A DNA stretch of 42,077 bases, taken from NCBI RefSeq assembly GCF_000002865.3, contig NW_001865041.1, forward strand, positions 1,704,979 through 1,747,055. The letters are read 5' to 3'. The notes under the pieces were generated by a model, which was not told where the DNA came from, ran no database searches, and saw nothing but the letters and a program-made list of their open reading frames with translations. A program made the position numbers and the translations under genes. Below are positions 1-7,827 of this stretch, one piece after another. Source of the stretch: Monosiga brevicollis MX1 (taxonomy: Eukaryota; Opisthokonta; Choanoflagellata; Craspedida; Salpingoecidae). Within the stretch, counting starts at the first letter, position 1; every line of letters begins with the position of its first letter.

Positions 1-776
1 CTTGGGACACTATGAGTGAATCTGAGACAATTAAATTCATGTTCGCCATCCAGAAAGACATCCAGATCCAGCTGGAGTGCTATATTGATGTCCACATTGG
101 TGTACCATTTGAATCCCAATGGACGTCCACTCTGAGTGTTTCTCATAAGTGGATGCTGTCCCGAGATCTCAGCCAGGTAAAATGCGGGACGTTCCAGATC
201 AGAAACTTCAATGGCATCCAGTCGCCTGAAGACTGGTTTGCCTAAAGGAAATTTATTGGCACTGTTCATGATGCTAGGATAGCAGCTGGTAATGTCGTAT
301 TTCCAAGCCTGTCCCTGCCAGTCCTTCTCGGCATACATGATTCCACCCATGAAGGCTTGCTTGACAACATGTTGTACCTCACAATCGGCATCATGTAAGT
401 GACTGCGGACATTCTTGCTCATGGAATTCATCAGGGCAGCAACTAACATATTATTGATCGAACCCTGGGTAGGATCTAAGAAGCCGTTGGTTTTTAGGGT
501 GAGTTGGTAGAAGCTACGGTATTGCTTGACGACGTCCCGAAAGATGATCCTCTTATCCCCAATGGGTATAAAGGTGATGTTTTCAGAACAGGCTTTCCTC
601 CAGCCCCAAAAGGACTCACGACGTCGCGGTGACCAAACTATTTTTCTCCGATCAGTTTCAAATTCACCAACCAATTGGCGCTTGGTATTTCGGTTGTATT
701 TGTAGAAACGACCGATTTGCATGCGATTATCCGGGTCTTTGGGATGGTCGCGATAAAACACTATCTCCTTGTCCAT
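1..776 (-). CDS. Family B DNA polymerase, N-terminal part (cut by window edge)
   Basis: The minus strand is open from an ATG at 776 to the first base of the window, about 258 codons, and continues outside. Residues 160-170 read YDITSCYPSIM, the family B polymerase motif A (catalytic Asp161 in the DxxSxYPS pattern). It is preceded at 142-152 by FMGGIMYAEKD, matching the GG element that lies between exonuclease and polymerase domains. The protein would copy the viral genome. In protein-primed PolBs a 3'-5' exonuclease domain normally precedes motif A; here only 160 residues precede it and I see no exonuclease motifs. An in-frame TAA lies about 40 nt upstream of the ATG, so the short N-terminus looks real. 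Motifs B and C are off-window, so activity cannot be judged. The adjacent 5' hairpin and TATA-like motif support this start. Confidence 0.85.
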   Translation of the reverse strand, partial: MDKEIVFYRDHPKDPDNRMQIGRFYKYNRNTKRQLVGEFETDRRKIVWSPRRRESFWGWRKACSENITFIPIGDKRIIFRDVVKQYRSFYQLTLKTNGFLDPTQGSINNMLVAALMNSMSKNVRSHLHDADCEVQHVVKQAFMGGIMYAEKDWQGQAWKYDITSCYPSIMNSANKFPLGKPVFRRLDAIEVSDLERPAFYLAEISGQHPLMRNTQSGRPLGFKWYTNVDINIALQLDLDVFLDGEHEFNCLRFTHSVP

Positions 777-777
777 G

Positions 778-819
778 ATTTCTATATTAAATAAATCATT
801 TTTTCTTTAATATAGAAAT
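778..819. terminator. Hairpin between 124-aa gene and polB
   Basis: A perfect 14-bp stem (778-791 with 806-819) encloses a 14-nt AT-rich loop. It lies directly upstream of the polB ATG and downstream of the 124-aa gene's stop on the same strand. By analogy with the Mimivirus hairpin rule for polyadenylation it could end the upstream transcript. One arm also carries the TATA-like start motif of polB. Confidence 0.6.
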
Positions 820-855
820 TTAAAAAAAAAGCATTAAGCACTGGAGTGATGAATT

Positions 856-1230
856 TTAAGCAAGCTTGAAGTATATGCGAGCATCAACTGCCTGAAAATC
901 CTCGGCAAAGTCCTCGCCATCGTCCTCTAAATCATCGTAGTCATCAGGACTCCAAATGTAAATGCTGGGTTCACTGGTGGCAAGGAATTTACCACTCCGC
1001 CACTGTCCGTTATGCCCATGTTTTACCGCCACTGACATCTCGTACTGACCTGGACGATGTTTGTCAACTAGCAGCCTTACCTGCTGGCTGGCGTGCATAA
1101 TATCATTGTAATTGAAACTGGTCTTGTTGGCTGGCATTTTGACCTTAAGTTGTTTGATTGACTCTCCCTTAGAAGCTACTTTGGTATCCGTAGCCTTGTT
1201 CCACACCCTTTGAAAAGCATCTTGATTCAT
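856..1230 (-). CDS. Hypothetical viral protein, 124 aa
   Basis: An ATG-initiated ORF with a TATA-like motif (TATTATTATA) directly before the start codon. The N-terminal half is basic and the C-terminal third is strongly acidic, with a D/E run around residues 96-111. It ends in a short hydrophobic IYFKLA tail. I do not recognise a family. It sits between a zinc-finger gene and polB on the same strand, so a role in replication or nucleic acid binding is possible but unsupported. The conserved spacing and promoter make it a likely real gene. Confidence 0.65.
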   Translation of the reverse strand: MNQDAFQRVWNKATDTKVASKGESIKQLKVKMPANKTSFNYNDIMHASQQVRLLVDKHRPGQYEMSVAVKHGHNGQWRSGKFLATSEPSIYIWSPDDYDDLEDDGEDFAEDFQAVDARIYFKLA

Positions 1231-1256
1231 TATAATAATATGATTTATAATGAATC
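1224..1256. promoter_or_regulatory. Start-codon hairpin with promoter in loop
   Basis: A perfect 11-bp inverted repeat (1224-1234 with 1246-1256), 11-nt loop. One arm contains the ATG and second codon of the 124-aa gene, and the AT-rich start motif lies between the arms. It also lies just beyond the stop of the preceding gene (1263), so it may serve as 3'-end signal and start region at once. Confidence 0.55.
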
Positions 1257-1262
1257 ATTTTT

Positions 1263-1631
1263 TTAAGTGCTTTGATTTAATTGTTCCTCTAATGTAGCCA
1301 TTTGTTCTTGAAGACCCGAGACCTGTTCCTGGAGTCCAGAAAGCTGTTCCTGGAGCTCTTCAAACTTGCCTAAGCTTTCTAAAGTTTTAAAGGCTGGTTT
1401 GATGGGTTGTATGTTGACCTTGGTAGTTACTTTTGAATCTCGTCCCGCTAGGCATTTCTTCGACCCCTGGTGGCGCTTCAGGTTCACTTTGCTAATCCAC
1501 TTGCCACAGTGTTCGCAAGCTACTTTCTGCTTCAGACGCTCAAGCACCTGCCTTCTAAATTGTTCATCAGTTCGATATCTTTGTCCATAGTCGGATTTCA
1601 CCTTTTCAATCTCGCCAGCTTTTCTTGGCAT
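1263..1631 (-). CDS. C2HC zinc-finger / coiled-coil protein, 122 aa
   Basis: Residues 39-60 hold a zinc finger with the pattern C39-x2-C42-x11-H54-x5-C60 within a basic stretch, fitting nucleic acid binding. The C-terminus (about 88-121) is a regular heptad run of L/V with Q/E, repeating GLQEQ, which should form a coiled coil and mediate oligomerisation. The start is the first ATG, preceded by an AT-rich motif. A regulatory or packaging role is inference. A similar single finger occurs in the 99-aa protein ending at 7519, but the rest of the two proteins differs. Confidence 0.7.
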   Translation of the reverse strand: MPRKAGEIEKVKSDYGQRYRTDEQFRRQVLERLKQKVACEHCGKWISKVNLKRHQGSKKCLAGRDSKVTTKVNIQPIKPAFKTLESLGKFEELQEQLSGLQEQVSGLQEQMATLEEQLNQST

Positions 1632-1692
1632 GTTATTATATTAATAATAAAATCATTTTTAAGTCAAGTCAATCTATGATTGTTAATTATTA

Positions 1693-2767
1693 TCATGTTT
1701 TAATGCCATTTCGTTTTGCTGACTCGGTGATTAATTTGCCAAACACATCCTTATTCAACTTACCATTGACCCGAGATTGTACAGCTTGCACAAAGTCTGA
1801 ATCAACCATCTCTTTAACAGACTCTTCATAGCTGGGCGGAACTTTGGAATGAAAAGAGGGTACGAAAGTAAGCATGTCTGTTAATTGATTGACAATGTCT
1901 GTCTTTGCATCCGCTACCGATTTGCTCACAACTTTCTTCATGGCGTTCTTAAATTGCTGGGCATTGTACTGACTCCTCAGAGTGTTCTTGTAGTCCCCGA
2001 ACTTATTGCGCCACTCAGAACTATATACCTGTTTTTGAGTTAGGATGGCAGCTTGTAAGTCAGCATCACCGTCTTTAATAGCCTGAGCTAGCGCATCTGC
2101 ATCCATACTCATAAGCCCATCCGCCGCGCTCCGAATCTTTTCTTGAGCGCCAGCTTGTAGCCACAGAACAACCCGTTGCAAGTTGCCATTGAATATCTTG
2201 ATGGCATCGGCATCTCCTGAATTTAGGGCGGCATCACGGAAAGCCAAAGCCGTATCCGCACTAGATTTACTCTTTGCTAAAGCCTTTTCCAGAGATGTAT
2301 CATAAATAGCCCGTGCTGCCTTTTCCATGGCGCCGCCTTTATTCAACTCAGATAGAGTTTGCTTCTCGGTTGGTGTCATGGTAGAAAGGCTATTTTTGAG
2401 GCTAGCAGCGGCGGCTTTCGAATATTGGGCTTTGCTGATGTCTTGCAATCGATTCCCTAGATCTTGAATTTCTTTGTCAAGGTCATCTTCCTGTTGCTGG
2501 GTCATTCCTGTACGATCTAGATTGACTTTTTGATTGTACTCTTGATACTTTTGGGCAAATTCTTGATTCTCGTTAGGAGCTGGAGTAGGAGTGATTGGTT
2601 TACCTGGAGCAGGAGCTGGAGTAGGCGTGATTGGTTTACCTGGAGCAGGAGCCGGAGTAGGAGTGATTGGTTTACCTGGAGCAGGAGCAGGTTTGATTGG
2701 TTTACCTGGAGCAGGAGCAGGGGTAATTGGTTTACCTGGAGCAGGAGCAGGGGTAATTGGTTTACCT

Positions 2768-2836
<69 letters not shown>

Positions 2837-3390
2837 ACAGGAGCAGGAGCAGGAGCAGCGAAATCACTCATGACCGTTTTTTTTAAAGGTCTGCTAGGAA
2901 TACCGTAAAGCTTTTTCCAAGCGCTTACCACTTCGGACTTGGTGGTGGGAAATAGGGGTTGACCGGTCACGCGGATGGGAGGCGTAGTCATCATAATGGG
3001 AATGGTATCGCTGGGCAGTTGCCAGGGTTTAATGCTTTGATGAGAATCTCCCTGGAATAAGCCATCCGGAGGGGATTTAATGGTATTATCAAAATTACCC
3101 AGATTCTTCAGACTTCCCGAGTCCTGTCCCGCGTTTTTTTTTGGCGGTTCTGAGTTGGCTTTGATGTGTCGACCGGCTTGTCCCATCTTGGGCAGCCCCG
3201 AAAACTTGACTGATTCCGCTATTTTAGTACGTCTTTGCGTGATACCTTGCTCAGGACGATTGCCTTGCACTTGCTTGAGAGGCTGGGTACTGCCATCACC
3301 GTGCACTTCCCAGTTGAAACTATTTTTAATTTGTTTTGCCTTGCGTTTATCCTTGAGGCGTTGCAGATATGCATGATAATTACCTTCCAT
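1693..3390 (-). CDS. Large Pro-Ala-rich probable virion protein, 565 aa
   Basis: The second largest viral ORF that is complete here. Residues 1-170 are basic and polar. Residues about 175-275 are an alternating Pro-Ala run followed by tandem GKPITPAPAP-type units of 10-14 residues. The C-terminal half (about 280-560) is predicted largely helical, with Q/D/K-rich segments. Long rigid Pro-Ala linkers occur in viral spike, fibre and internal tail-like proteins, so a structural role is plausible but not shown. Start: ATG at 3390, sharing a 13-bp promoter with the divergent 87-aa gene. The repeat region is open in several frames on both strands, which creates long false ORFs opposite it. I recognise no family. 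Confidence 0.75.
2574..2860. repeat. In-frame Pro-Ala coding microsatellite and 30-42 bp units
   Basis: About ten or more copies of the hexamer GGAGCA at 2770-2850 abut six longer units that each contain ATTGGTTTACCTGGAGCAGG. All lie in frame within the 565-aa gene and encode the Pro-Ala linker. Copy number is likely to vary by slippage. Confidence 0.85.
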
Positions 3391-3403
3391 ATATTATATA
3401 GCA
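3391..3403. promoter_or_regulatory. 13-bp divergent promoter
   Basis: The whole interval between the start codons of the 565-aa gene (minus) and the 87-aa gene (plus) is ATATTATATAGCA. It contains the same ATATTATAT core found at other divergent pairs. Transcripts in both directions would be nearly leaderless. Confidence 0.65.
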
Positions 3404-3667
3404 ATGTCAGAATCTTTACGAAAGCAACAATACCACAACCGCCTTGAGCACCACAAAAAGCAGTTTGAAGACCAAGCGCATAACCAGAAACAAGGTCTAG
3501 GCGCTTGGAATTATAGTTTTGAGGAATACGAGGACGATGCCTGGAGCTACTACCATAAACATACGGCTCTCGTCCTGGCTGCCATAGGTCTTACTGGATT
3601 GGGGCTGGTATATTTCAATCAAAATTATCGAGAGAGATGGGAGAACATAGCATTCAGTTCATGGTAG
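3404..3667 (+). CDS. Small membrane protein, 87 aa
   Basis: The N-terminal 50 residues are polar and charged, rich in His, Gln and Lys. One hydrophobic segment at about 55-71 (ALVLAAIGLTGLGLVYF) should span a membrane, followed by a short basic and aromatic tail. No family recognised. Single-span proteins of this size are common in virions with internal membranes. Its last 9 bp overlap the end of the convergent MORN-like gene. Confidence 0.7.
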   Translation: MSESLRKQQYHNRLEHHKKQFEDQAHNQKQGLGAWNYSFEEYEDDAWSYYHKHTALVLAAIGLTGLGLVYFNQNYRERWENIAFSSW

Positions 3668-4270
3668 CAACTCAGTATTATCTACCCACTGTTCAAACAG
3701 TTGGGGTGGCAGGGCATACCAACTGCCATTATTTATTTTAAGTATATATTTGCCATTTTCTACCTTCAAATAAATACCGCTGGTAGTATGAACGTAATCA
3801 ATCAAACCACCTCGATATTGAATGAAAAAACATTCCTTTTCGTCTTTCCCTTTTTCTCGCTCAGAAATGGACAGTATAGTTCCGTCCTTGTCATATTTTT
3901 TCTCTGTCACACGATGAAGATACTCCAAATAATAATAATATTTGACACCATCTTTGGAATACTTTTCTTTCCGTTCCTTGTACTTACGAACAAAATCATA
4001 TCTGTTGCCATCTTCATCGTAATCGCAGTCAACCCGCCAAACCCAATTCTTCTCCTTAACACCACCATTGGGGTAATATGAGATAAATGCCGGATCGTCC
4101 TCATTCCTAAGTATCGACCCATTCTGGTACCAAATCTGGCATCCCATACTGCCGTCTTTGTTATAGATAGTAACGGCAGGTTCATCATCGGACCGATGAT
4201 ACTCTCCCTTGTCATTGAGCCATTCAATACGAAGTGTTTTACCATTTCTTGTACTTACACGCTTCGTCAT
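3659..4270 (-). CDS. MORN/YwqK-like repeat protein 1, 203 aa
   Basis: The N-terminal half has repeats of the type HRxDxEPAxxxYxxDGSxxxxxWYxNG (about residues 25-70), the pattern of MORN_2/YwqK-like repeats common in giant viruses. Further xYxKDGx units follow at about 100-135. The C-terminus ends with a W-V-D-N-T-E motif. It is clearly paralogous to the gene at 14117-14725, sharing order, length and the C-terminal motif. Function in viruses is unknown; an interaction scaffold is the usual guess. The TATA-like motif TTATATAATG abuts the start. Confidence 0.75.
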   Translation of the reverse strand: MTKRVSTRNGKTLRIEWLNDKGEYHRSDDEPAVTIYNKDGSMGCQIWYQNGSILRNEDDPAFISYYPNGGVKEKNWVWRVDCDYDEDGNRYDFVRKYKERKEKYSKDGVKYYYYLEYLHRVTEKKYDKDGTILSISEREKGKDEKECFFIQYRGGLIDYVHTTSGIYLKVENGKYILKINNGSWYALPPQLFEQWVDNTELLP

Positions 4271-4432
4271 TATATAAGTAATATGATAATTTTTTTAAAT
4301 CAATTAAAAATGAAATGCTATGCCATGTTATATGGGAGATTATATAAGAAAATATAACCTAGGGGAATTATTACAATACTTTATTGTATATGATAATGTA
4401 TAATGACGAGCTTGCAAGATTTCAATACTCCC

Positions 4433-4651
4433 TTACCACTCATATGGTAGATTAGACATTGGTTGCCGTGTCAAGCCAGCGAGTATGCTTCGCTTATGAT
4501 AGGTGACTTTATTGTTGTTCAAATTAGTATATTTCACGAATCCGTCTTCTACTATCCAAATAGGAACGTCATTACCAATTCGATATTCCCTAACAATACC
4601 CTGACCATAAGTTCGTAACCAAGTATCTGCTATAGTGAAAGAACCCTCCAT
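4433..4651 (-). CDS. Hypothetical protein, 72 aa
   Basis: A short ATG ORF with an AT-rich motif before the start. The composition (W, Y, I, R) looks protein-like, and aromatic residues alternate in a way that suggests beta strands. No family recognised. The 160 bp between it and the MORN-like gene contain only AT-rich sequence with TATA-like strings and no ORF I would support. Confidence 0.5.
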   Translation of the reverse strand: MEGSFTIADTWLRTYGQGIVREYRIGNDVPIWIVEDGFVKYTNLNNNKVTYHKRSILAGLTRQPMSNLPYEW

Positions 4652-4707
4652 TACTTATTGTAATTAGTTATTTTTTTACATTTTAAAACCCTTAGTTAAT
4701 TTAAATG

Positions 4708-5286
4708 TTAAATCAACAAATCAATGAGGTCGATTAAGAGCTCGAGGGTGATGTATGCCCCCAAACCCAATGCACCGTACAAAATTATTTGTTGGGTGGA
4801 TTGTGGTTGTGAGTAAAACCAGTACTCCAATCTTTGTTCCGCTGTGGCATCATCGGGTAGTTGCTGCCCATTGTTAAGGGCATCCTGCACAGAGGGATCT
4901 GGGGGCGTGACACCCAGAAAGCTGCCTAGTAAACCCCCTACACCGGGAATCTTGGTTGCTAAGGACAACCCAACCCCCACCACGGGTCCCACGACAGGAA
5001 TCTGACTGGAGACCTGCAGGGCGCTTTGCGTGGTACTCCTAACAGAATCATAGGCGTCTTCATATATGCTGCCTGAATGCGCTTTTTTGCTACCGCAGCC
5101 GCCACCATCACATTGCCCAAAGGTGACGGCAGAAACCGCGGCGTCACCTAGGTCTTTATATACGTTACCTGAATGCGCTTTGCTACTGCCACAGCCCCCG
5201 CCATCACATTGTCCTGCCGTCACACCGCTAACGAAATCATCGCCCACCTTTTTCCATGAACTAGCTGAAAATGGATTCCAGACCAT
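4708..5286 (-). CDS. Cys/Gly repeat membrane protein, 192 aa
   Basis: Two copies of GQCDGGGCGSxKAHSG (about residues 26-40 and 58-72), each following an FVSGVT/AVSAVT-like helix, give a duplicated 32-residue N-terminal module with paired Cys (27/32 and 59/64). A hydrophobic Gly/Pro/Val-rich region follows at 95-125, and a strong C-terminal transmembrane segment at 167-192. This looks like a virion membrane protein with redox-sensitive or metal-binding loops. No named family recognised. It is the first of three consecutive minus-strand genes for small, probably virion, proteins. Confidence 0.7.
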   Translation of the reverse strand: MVWNPFSASSWKKVGDDFVSGVTAGQCDGGGCGSSKAHSGNVYKDLGDAAVSAVTFGQCDGGGCGSKKAHSGSIYEDAYDSVRSTTQSALQVSSQIPVVGPVVGVGLSLATKIPGVGGLLGSFLGVTPPDPSVQDALNNGQQLPDDATAEQRLEYWFYSQPQSTQQIILYGALGLGAYITLELLIDLIDLLI

Positions 5287-5320
5287 TACTACTATACTTT
5301 ATGCCTTACAAGCACATTAA

Positions 5321-5551
5321 TTAGATCCGGTCGATGATTTTAAACAAGAGTTCCACCCCGACAAAGATAAGCAAGCCTTCCATGGCTAATTGGGGCAGAC
5401 CAGTGAGGTCTAAACCGGCACCCAGCAGTCCACCACTACCTCCAAGGAGAGATGACCCTCCAACACCTCCTAGTAGTTGTCCTGGAACTTGCACAATTGC
5501 ACCGATTGGTTTAGTAAGATCGCTCATAAAATCAGAAAACGAGTAGCCCAT
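5321..5551 (-). CDS. Small Gly-rich hydrophobic protein, 76 aa
   Basis: Residues 25-50 are almost entirely Gly, Leu and Ser, and residues 55-73 form a transmembrane helix ending IIDRI. The composition resembles small membrane proteins of virions with an inner membrane. It begins at an ATG preceded (minus strand) by ATAATAGTAT, the same motif as before the 149-aa gene. No family recognised. Confidence 0.65.
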   Translation of the reverse strand: MGYSFSDFMSDLTKPIGAIVQVPGQLLGGVGGSSLLGGSGGLLGAGLDLTGLPQLAMEGLLIFVGVELLFKIIDRI

Positions 5552-5567
5552 ATACTATTATATTTGT

Positions 5568-5990
5568 TTAATCTAGTTCATCCTCTAAGGCGGCTCGGGC
5601 AATGGCATGACCGGTTCTGAAGAATGCAGTACCCGTCTGGCTACGCTGCAACAGTTCACGGGCGCGATCAGCAAACATGCCGTTTAGTTTGTTTTGGTAT
5701 TGGTCGGCTAAATTTTGCATGGCTTCCTTGTGAACATCGACCAAGTCACTCCTGATTTGGTTGGCAAAGCCGGTGAGATCGGGCATCGGAGTCGGCGCTG
5801 CTTGAACTTGGTCCTGCAATGTCGGACTAGATTCCGAAGCATCAGGTACACTATCAGCGTCCCCCCCATCACTATCAGGAGGGAGTCCCGTAGCCTCTGT
5901 AGCCACGTCCGCAGTCGTCTCAGGAATCGATTCTTCAATGTCTTCAGGTTTCTCAACGCTTTGTGCAGTCTGAATATTTGTATCATCCAT
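5568..5990 (-). CDS. Acidic hypothetical protein, 140 aa
   Basis: The N-terminal 75 residues are acidic and disordered (D/E/P/S/T-rich, including DSDGGDADS). The C-terminal 65 residues are predicted helical with charged and hydrophobic periodicity. The layout suits an adaptor or scaffold. The start is fixed by the 9-bp promoter shared with the packaging ATPase, so the two are probably expressed together, consistent with an assembly role (inference). Confidence 0.7.
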   Translation of the reverse strand: MDDTNIQTAQSVEKPEDIEESIPETTADVATEATGLPPDSDGGDADSVPDASESSPTLQDQVQAAPTPMPDLTGFANQIRSDLVDVHKEAMQNLADQYQNKLNGMFADRARELLQRSQTGTAFFRTGHAIARAALEDELD

Positions 5991-5999
5991 ATATTATAT
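5991..5999. promoter_or_regulatory. 9-bp divergent promoter (ATATTATAT)
   Basis: Exactly nine bases separate the ATG of the 140-aa gene (minus) from the ATG of the packaging ATPase (plus). With both start codons it forms the near-palindrome CCATATATTATATATGG. The identical nine bases separate the pair at 12917-12925. Confidence 0.75.
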
Positions 6000-6776
6000 A
6001 TGGAGGAAATATCGGAAAGTCAAGCCCGCCAAGAGCTCATGAATGTTCAAAATCTTAACCTGGAACGGGATACCTTTATCACACTGATGTCACAACGCCG
6101 TAGCGGCAAATCAGTGCTTATCGCCAGCCTGATTCATTATTTCATGGAAGCGGCACCGCCAGACCAGCGATGTCATTTTGCCTATCTTTTTAGTGCCACT
6201 GCCGCCTTAAATCAGACCACCAACCACAGTTACAGTTTTTTTGATCGTAAAGCCATTTTTAATCCCAAACCAGAAATTATGAATAACTTTATATCCAACC
6301 TGATCCGGTCACAGACGCAAACAAAAATGAAGTATCATGTCCTGCTGGTTTTTGATGACATTGTGGTCACCAAGCGTTACGAAGTCCTGGAATGGTTAGC
6401 TAGTGCTGGTCGGCATTATAGTATTACCGTGATCCTTAGTAGTCAGATCAGTAACAACGCCGTCAGCCCGACTATTCGTAGCAATGTGGATTATATTTTC
6501 TGGCGTAAGTTAGGTAAAGCCGCGATCCAAAATAATATTTTCCCGTTTATGAGCATCTCCGAATTTGAGGATTATAAACAGCTGCATGAGTTTACCCTGG
6601 CAAACACCCAGGACTACCAGTTTGTTTTTTACAACAACTGCACTGATGCAACTGAAGACAAGGTCAAGGTAGTCAAGGCTTATCCCATCCCTGAGCATTA
6701 CCGCTATACGATCAGAGCTCCCAGTCAGCAGCAAAGGCGGCAACGACGTCATGGTAATATAGCTATTAGGTGGTAA
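6000..6776 (+). CDS. A32-like genome-packaging ATPase (FtsK/HerA), 258 aa
   Basis: Walker A SQRRSGKS lies at residues 31-38 and Walker B LLVFDD at about 115-120, followed by a polar sensor strand ending LSSQ (about 147-149). This order and spacing fit the FtsK/HerA packaging ATPases of NCLDVs, PLVs and virophages (vaccinia A32 type), which pump DNA into the capsid. About 260 residues is normal for the family. I chose ATG 6000 because it abuts the shared TATA-like promoter; upstream codons in this frame belong to the opposite gene. A 15-bp hairpin directly follows the stop. With the capsid gene, this is the main evidence for a virus. Confidence 0.9.
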   Translation: MEEISESQARQELMNVQNLNLERDTFITLMSQRRSGKSVLIASLIHYFMEAAPPDQRCHFAYLFSATAALNQTTNHSYSFFDRKAIFNPKPEIMNNFISNLIRSQTQTKMKYHVLLVFDDIVVTKRYEVLEWLASAGRHYSITVILSSQISNNAVSPTIRSNVDYIFWRKLGKAAIQNNIFPFMSISEFEDYKQLHEFTLANTQDYQFVFYNNCTDATEDKVKVVKAYPIPEHYRYTIRAPSQQQRRQRRHGNIAIRW

Positions 6777-6787
6777 TTAGGTCTTTA

Positions 6788-6820
6788 ATAATAAAAATGA
6801 TTCAAAATCATTTTTATTAT
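6788..6820. terminator. 15-bp hairpin after the ATPase gene
   Basis: A perfect 15-bp stem (6788-6802 with 6806-6820) with a 3-nt CAA loop begins 11 bp after the ATPase stop codon. It is the strongest hairpin in the viral part and fits the Mimivirus-type hairpin polyadenylation signal. Confidence 0.75.
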
Positions 6821-6856
6821 GATTTCTCTTAGAAGAAACACAATAGGTAGAGTATA

Positions 6857-7037
6857 ATGGAAAACCAATGGACAAGATTGCCAGAGCCCAACTTGCCTGC
6901 AAGTTCCTGGAGTCGCAAATATACCAAAAAGAGAATTAAAAGATTCGTATTTTGATTCAGAGGGAAAGTATATTTCTATTGAGCGGCTAGGACAGATGCG
7001 CAAGATCAATGGCGTCATGATGATTCCCAGGGTATGA
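6857..7037 (+). pseudogene. Small gene interrupted by a frameshift
   Basis: ATG 6857 follows GAGTATA, matching other viral start motifs, and opens a 32-codon frame. The +1 frame carries a protein-like stretch up to the TGA at 7035-7037 (for example YFDSEGKYISIERLGQ), with no ATG of its own near its beginning. The simplest reading is one small gene broken by an indel at about 6905-6950. Programmed frameshifting or a sequencing error are alternatives. A 91-codon minus-strand ORF covers the same bases but has no start motif and poor composition. Family unknown. Confidence 0.4.
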
Positions 7038-7041
7038 GCTG

Positions 7042-7464
7042 CTAACACAACCCTTCGCAAATTATATATCCATTGCAGTTTTGATGGAAAAGTGAAGTTA
7101 CCTCTTTGATAATTTCATTTGCACTAAAACCTCCGGCGGACTCTTTCAGAACTACCCCAATTGCAAACCAGTTGCAGTCGATAAATTCCAGTTTAACATC
7201 ACGCTCGTCAGTCAGCTTATGATTGTAATCGAATATAATCGCATGTTCTAACTGCTCCTTTAATTTGAGACGAGCGTTGAAATAATCTATGGTGTTATGT
7301 TCTAATTTGTATATCTCCGGGGTCATGGGTGTAAGTTTGTGCTGTTCTATTATGAATCTTAATTTCCCATCCTCAGCCCCAGAAACATACATGTCTAATT
7401 CTAGATCAGTGTGATGATCATGCCAAAGATAAGAACGGAGTTTTATGTCTTTCATTGTATTCAT
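7042..7464 (-). CDS. Hypothetical protein, 140 aa
   Basis: Mixed alpha/beta composition with alternating hydrophobic residues and clustered His near the N-terminus (HDHHTDLELD). No family or catalytic motif recognised. The start ATG lies in one arm of an inverted repeat (7456-7485) whose loop contains the promoter-like AATATAATATAC. It ends 5 bp from the broken gene on the other strand. Confidence 0.65.
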   Translation of the reverse strand: MNTMKDIKLRSYLWHDHHTDLELDMYVSGAEDGKLRFIIEQHKLTPMTPEIYKLEHNTIDYFNARLKLKEQLEHAIIFDYNHKLTDERDVKLEFIDCNWFAIGVVLKESAGGFSANEIIKEVTSLFHQNCNGYIICEGLC

Positions 7465-7485
7465 AGTATATTATATTTGAATACA
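7456..7485. promoter_or_regulatory. Start-codon hairpin with promoter in loop
   Basis: TGTATTCA (7456-7463) pairs with TGAATACA (7478-7485) around a 14-nt AT-rich loop. The arm includes the first codons of the 140-aa gene. The design is the same as at 1224-1256 and 11692-11723. Confidence 0.5.
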
Positions 7486-7518
7486 GCTTTCAATTTTAAT
7501 GAATGCCCTCGATTGACA

Positions 7519-7818
7519 TTACTTGATCGCCTTGTCTGCTGCGCCCATTGCACCAGGCTTCTTCCCGGGAGCTTCCCCTGAGGCTAGTTTTGGCAGTTTT
7601 TGTGTTAGCCCCTGATCGGGTTTCTTGCCCGAAATTTGCTTGAAGGCTCTGTAACCTTTACCTCGGGTTTCGGCGTAAAGACTCGCTAGTATGCCCCCAG
7701 CAAATGTATTTGGATCTAACTTGGGCTTTTTGGTTTTCTTCGTTTTCCTACAGCCGTGTTCAACGTATCCCTGCCTGGTCTTGAAAAACTTGCCGCACTT
7801 TTCACAAAAATATTTCAT
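7519..7818 (-). CDS. C2HC zinc-finger protein, 99 aa
   Basis: The first 23 residues form a finger with Cys5, Cys8, His21 and Cys23, followed by a lysine-rich patch (KKTKKTKKPK) and a basic, Gly/Lys-rich tail. This suggests DNA or RNA binding, possibly as a late regulator or core protein (inference). It shares a 9-bp promoter with the divergent 93-aa gene. Confidence 0.7.
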   Translation of the reverse strand: MKYFCEKCGKFFKTRQGYVEHGCRKTKKTKKPKLDPNTFAGGILASLYAETRGKGYRAFKQISGKKPDQGLTQKLPKLASGEAPGKKPGAMGAADKAIK

Positions 7819-7827
7819 CTATAATAT
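7819..7827. promoter_or_regulatory. 9-bp divergent promoter (CTATAATAT)
   Basis: These nine bases are all that separates the start codons of the 99-aa (minus) and 93-aa (plus) genes. Read on the minus strand they are ATATTATAG, one base different from the copies at 5991 and 12917. Confidence 0.7.

Noticed and set aside
12-245. 77-codon plus-strand ORF at the window start
   Set aside because: Lies entirely opposite the PolB reading frame, which carries a recognisable motif.
2517-2908. Several ORFs opposite or within the Pro-Ala repeat
   Set aside because: Simple repeats stay open in many frames; only the 565-aa frame has a start motif and unique flanks.
6785-7060. 91-codon minus-strand ORF
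   Set aside because: No start motif and poor composition; the plus strand holds a better, broken gene with a viral start motif.
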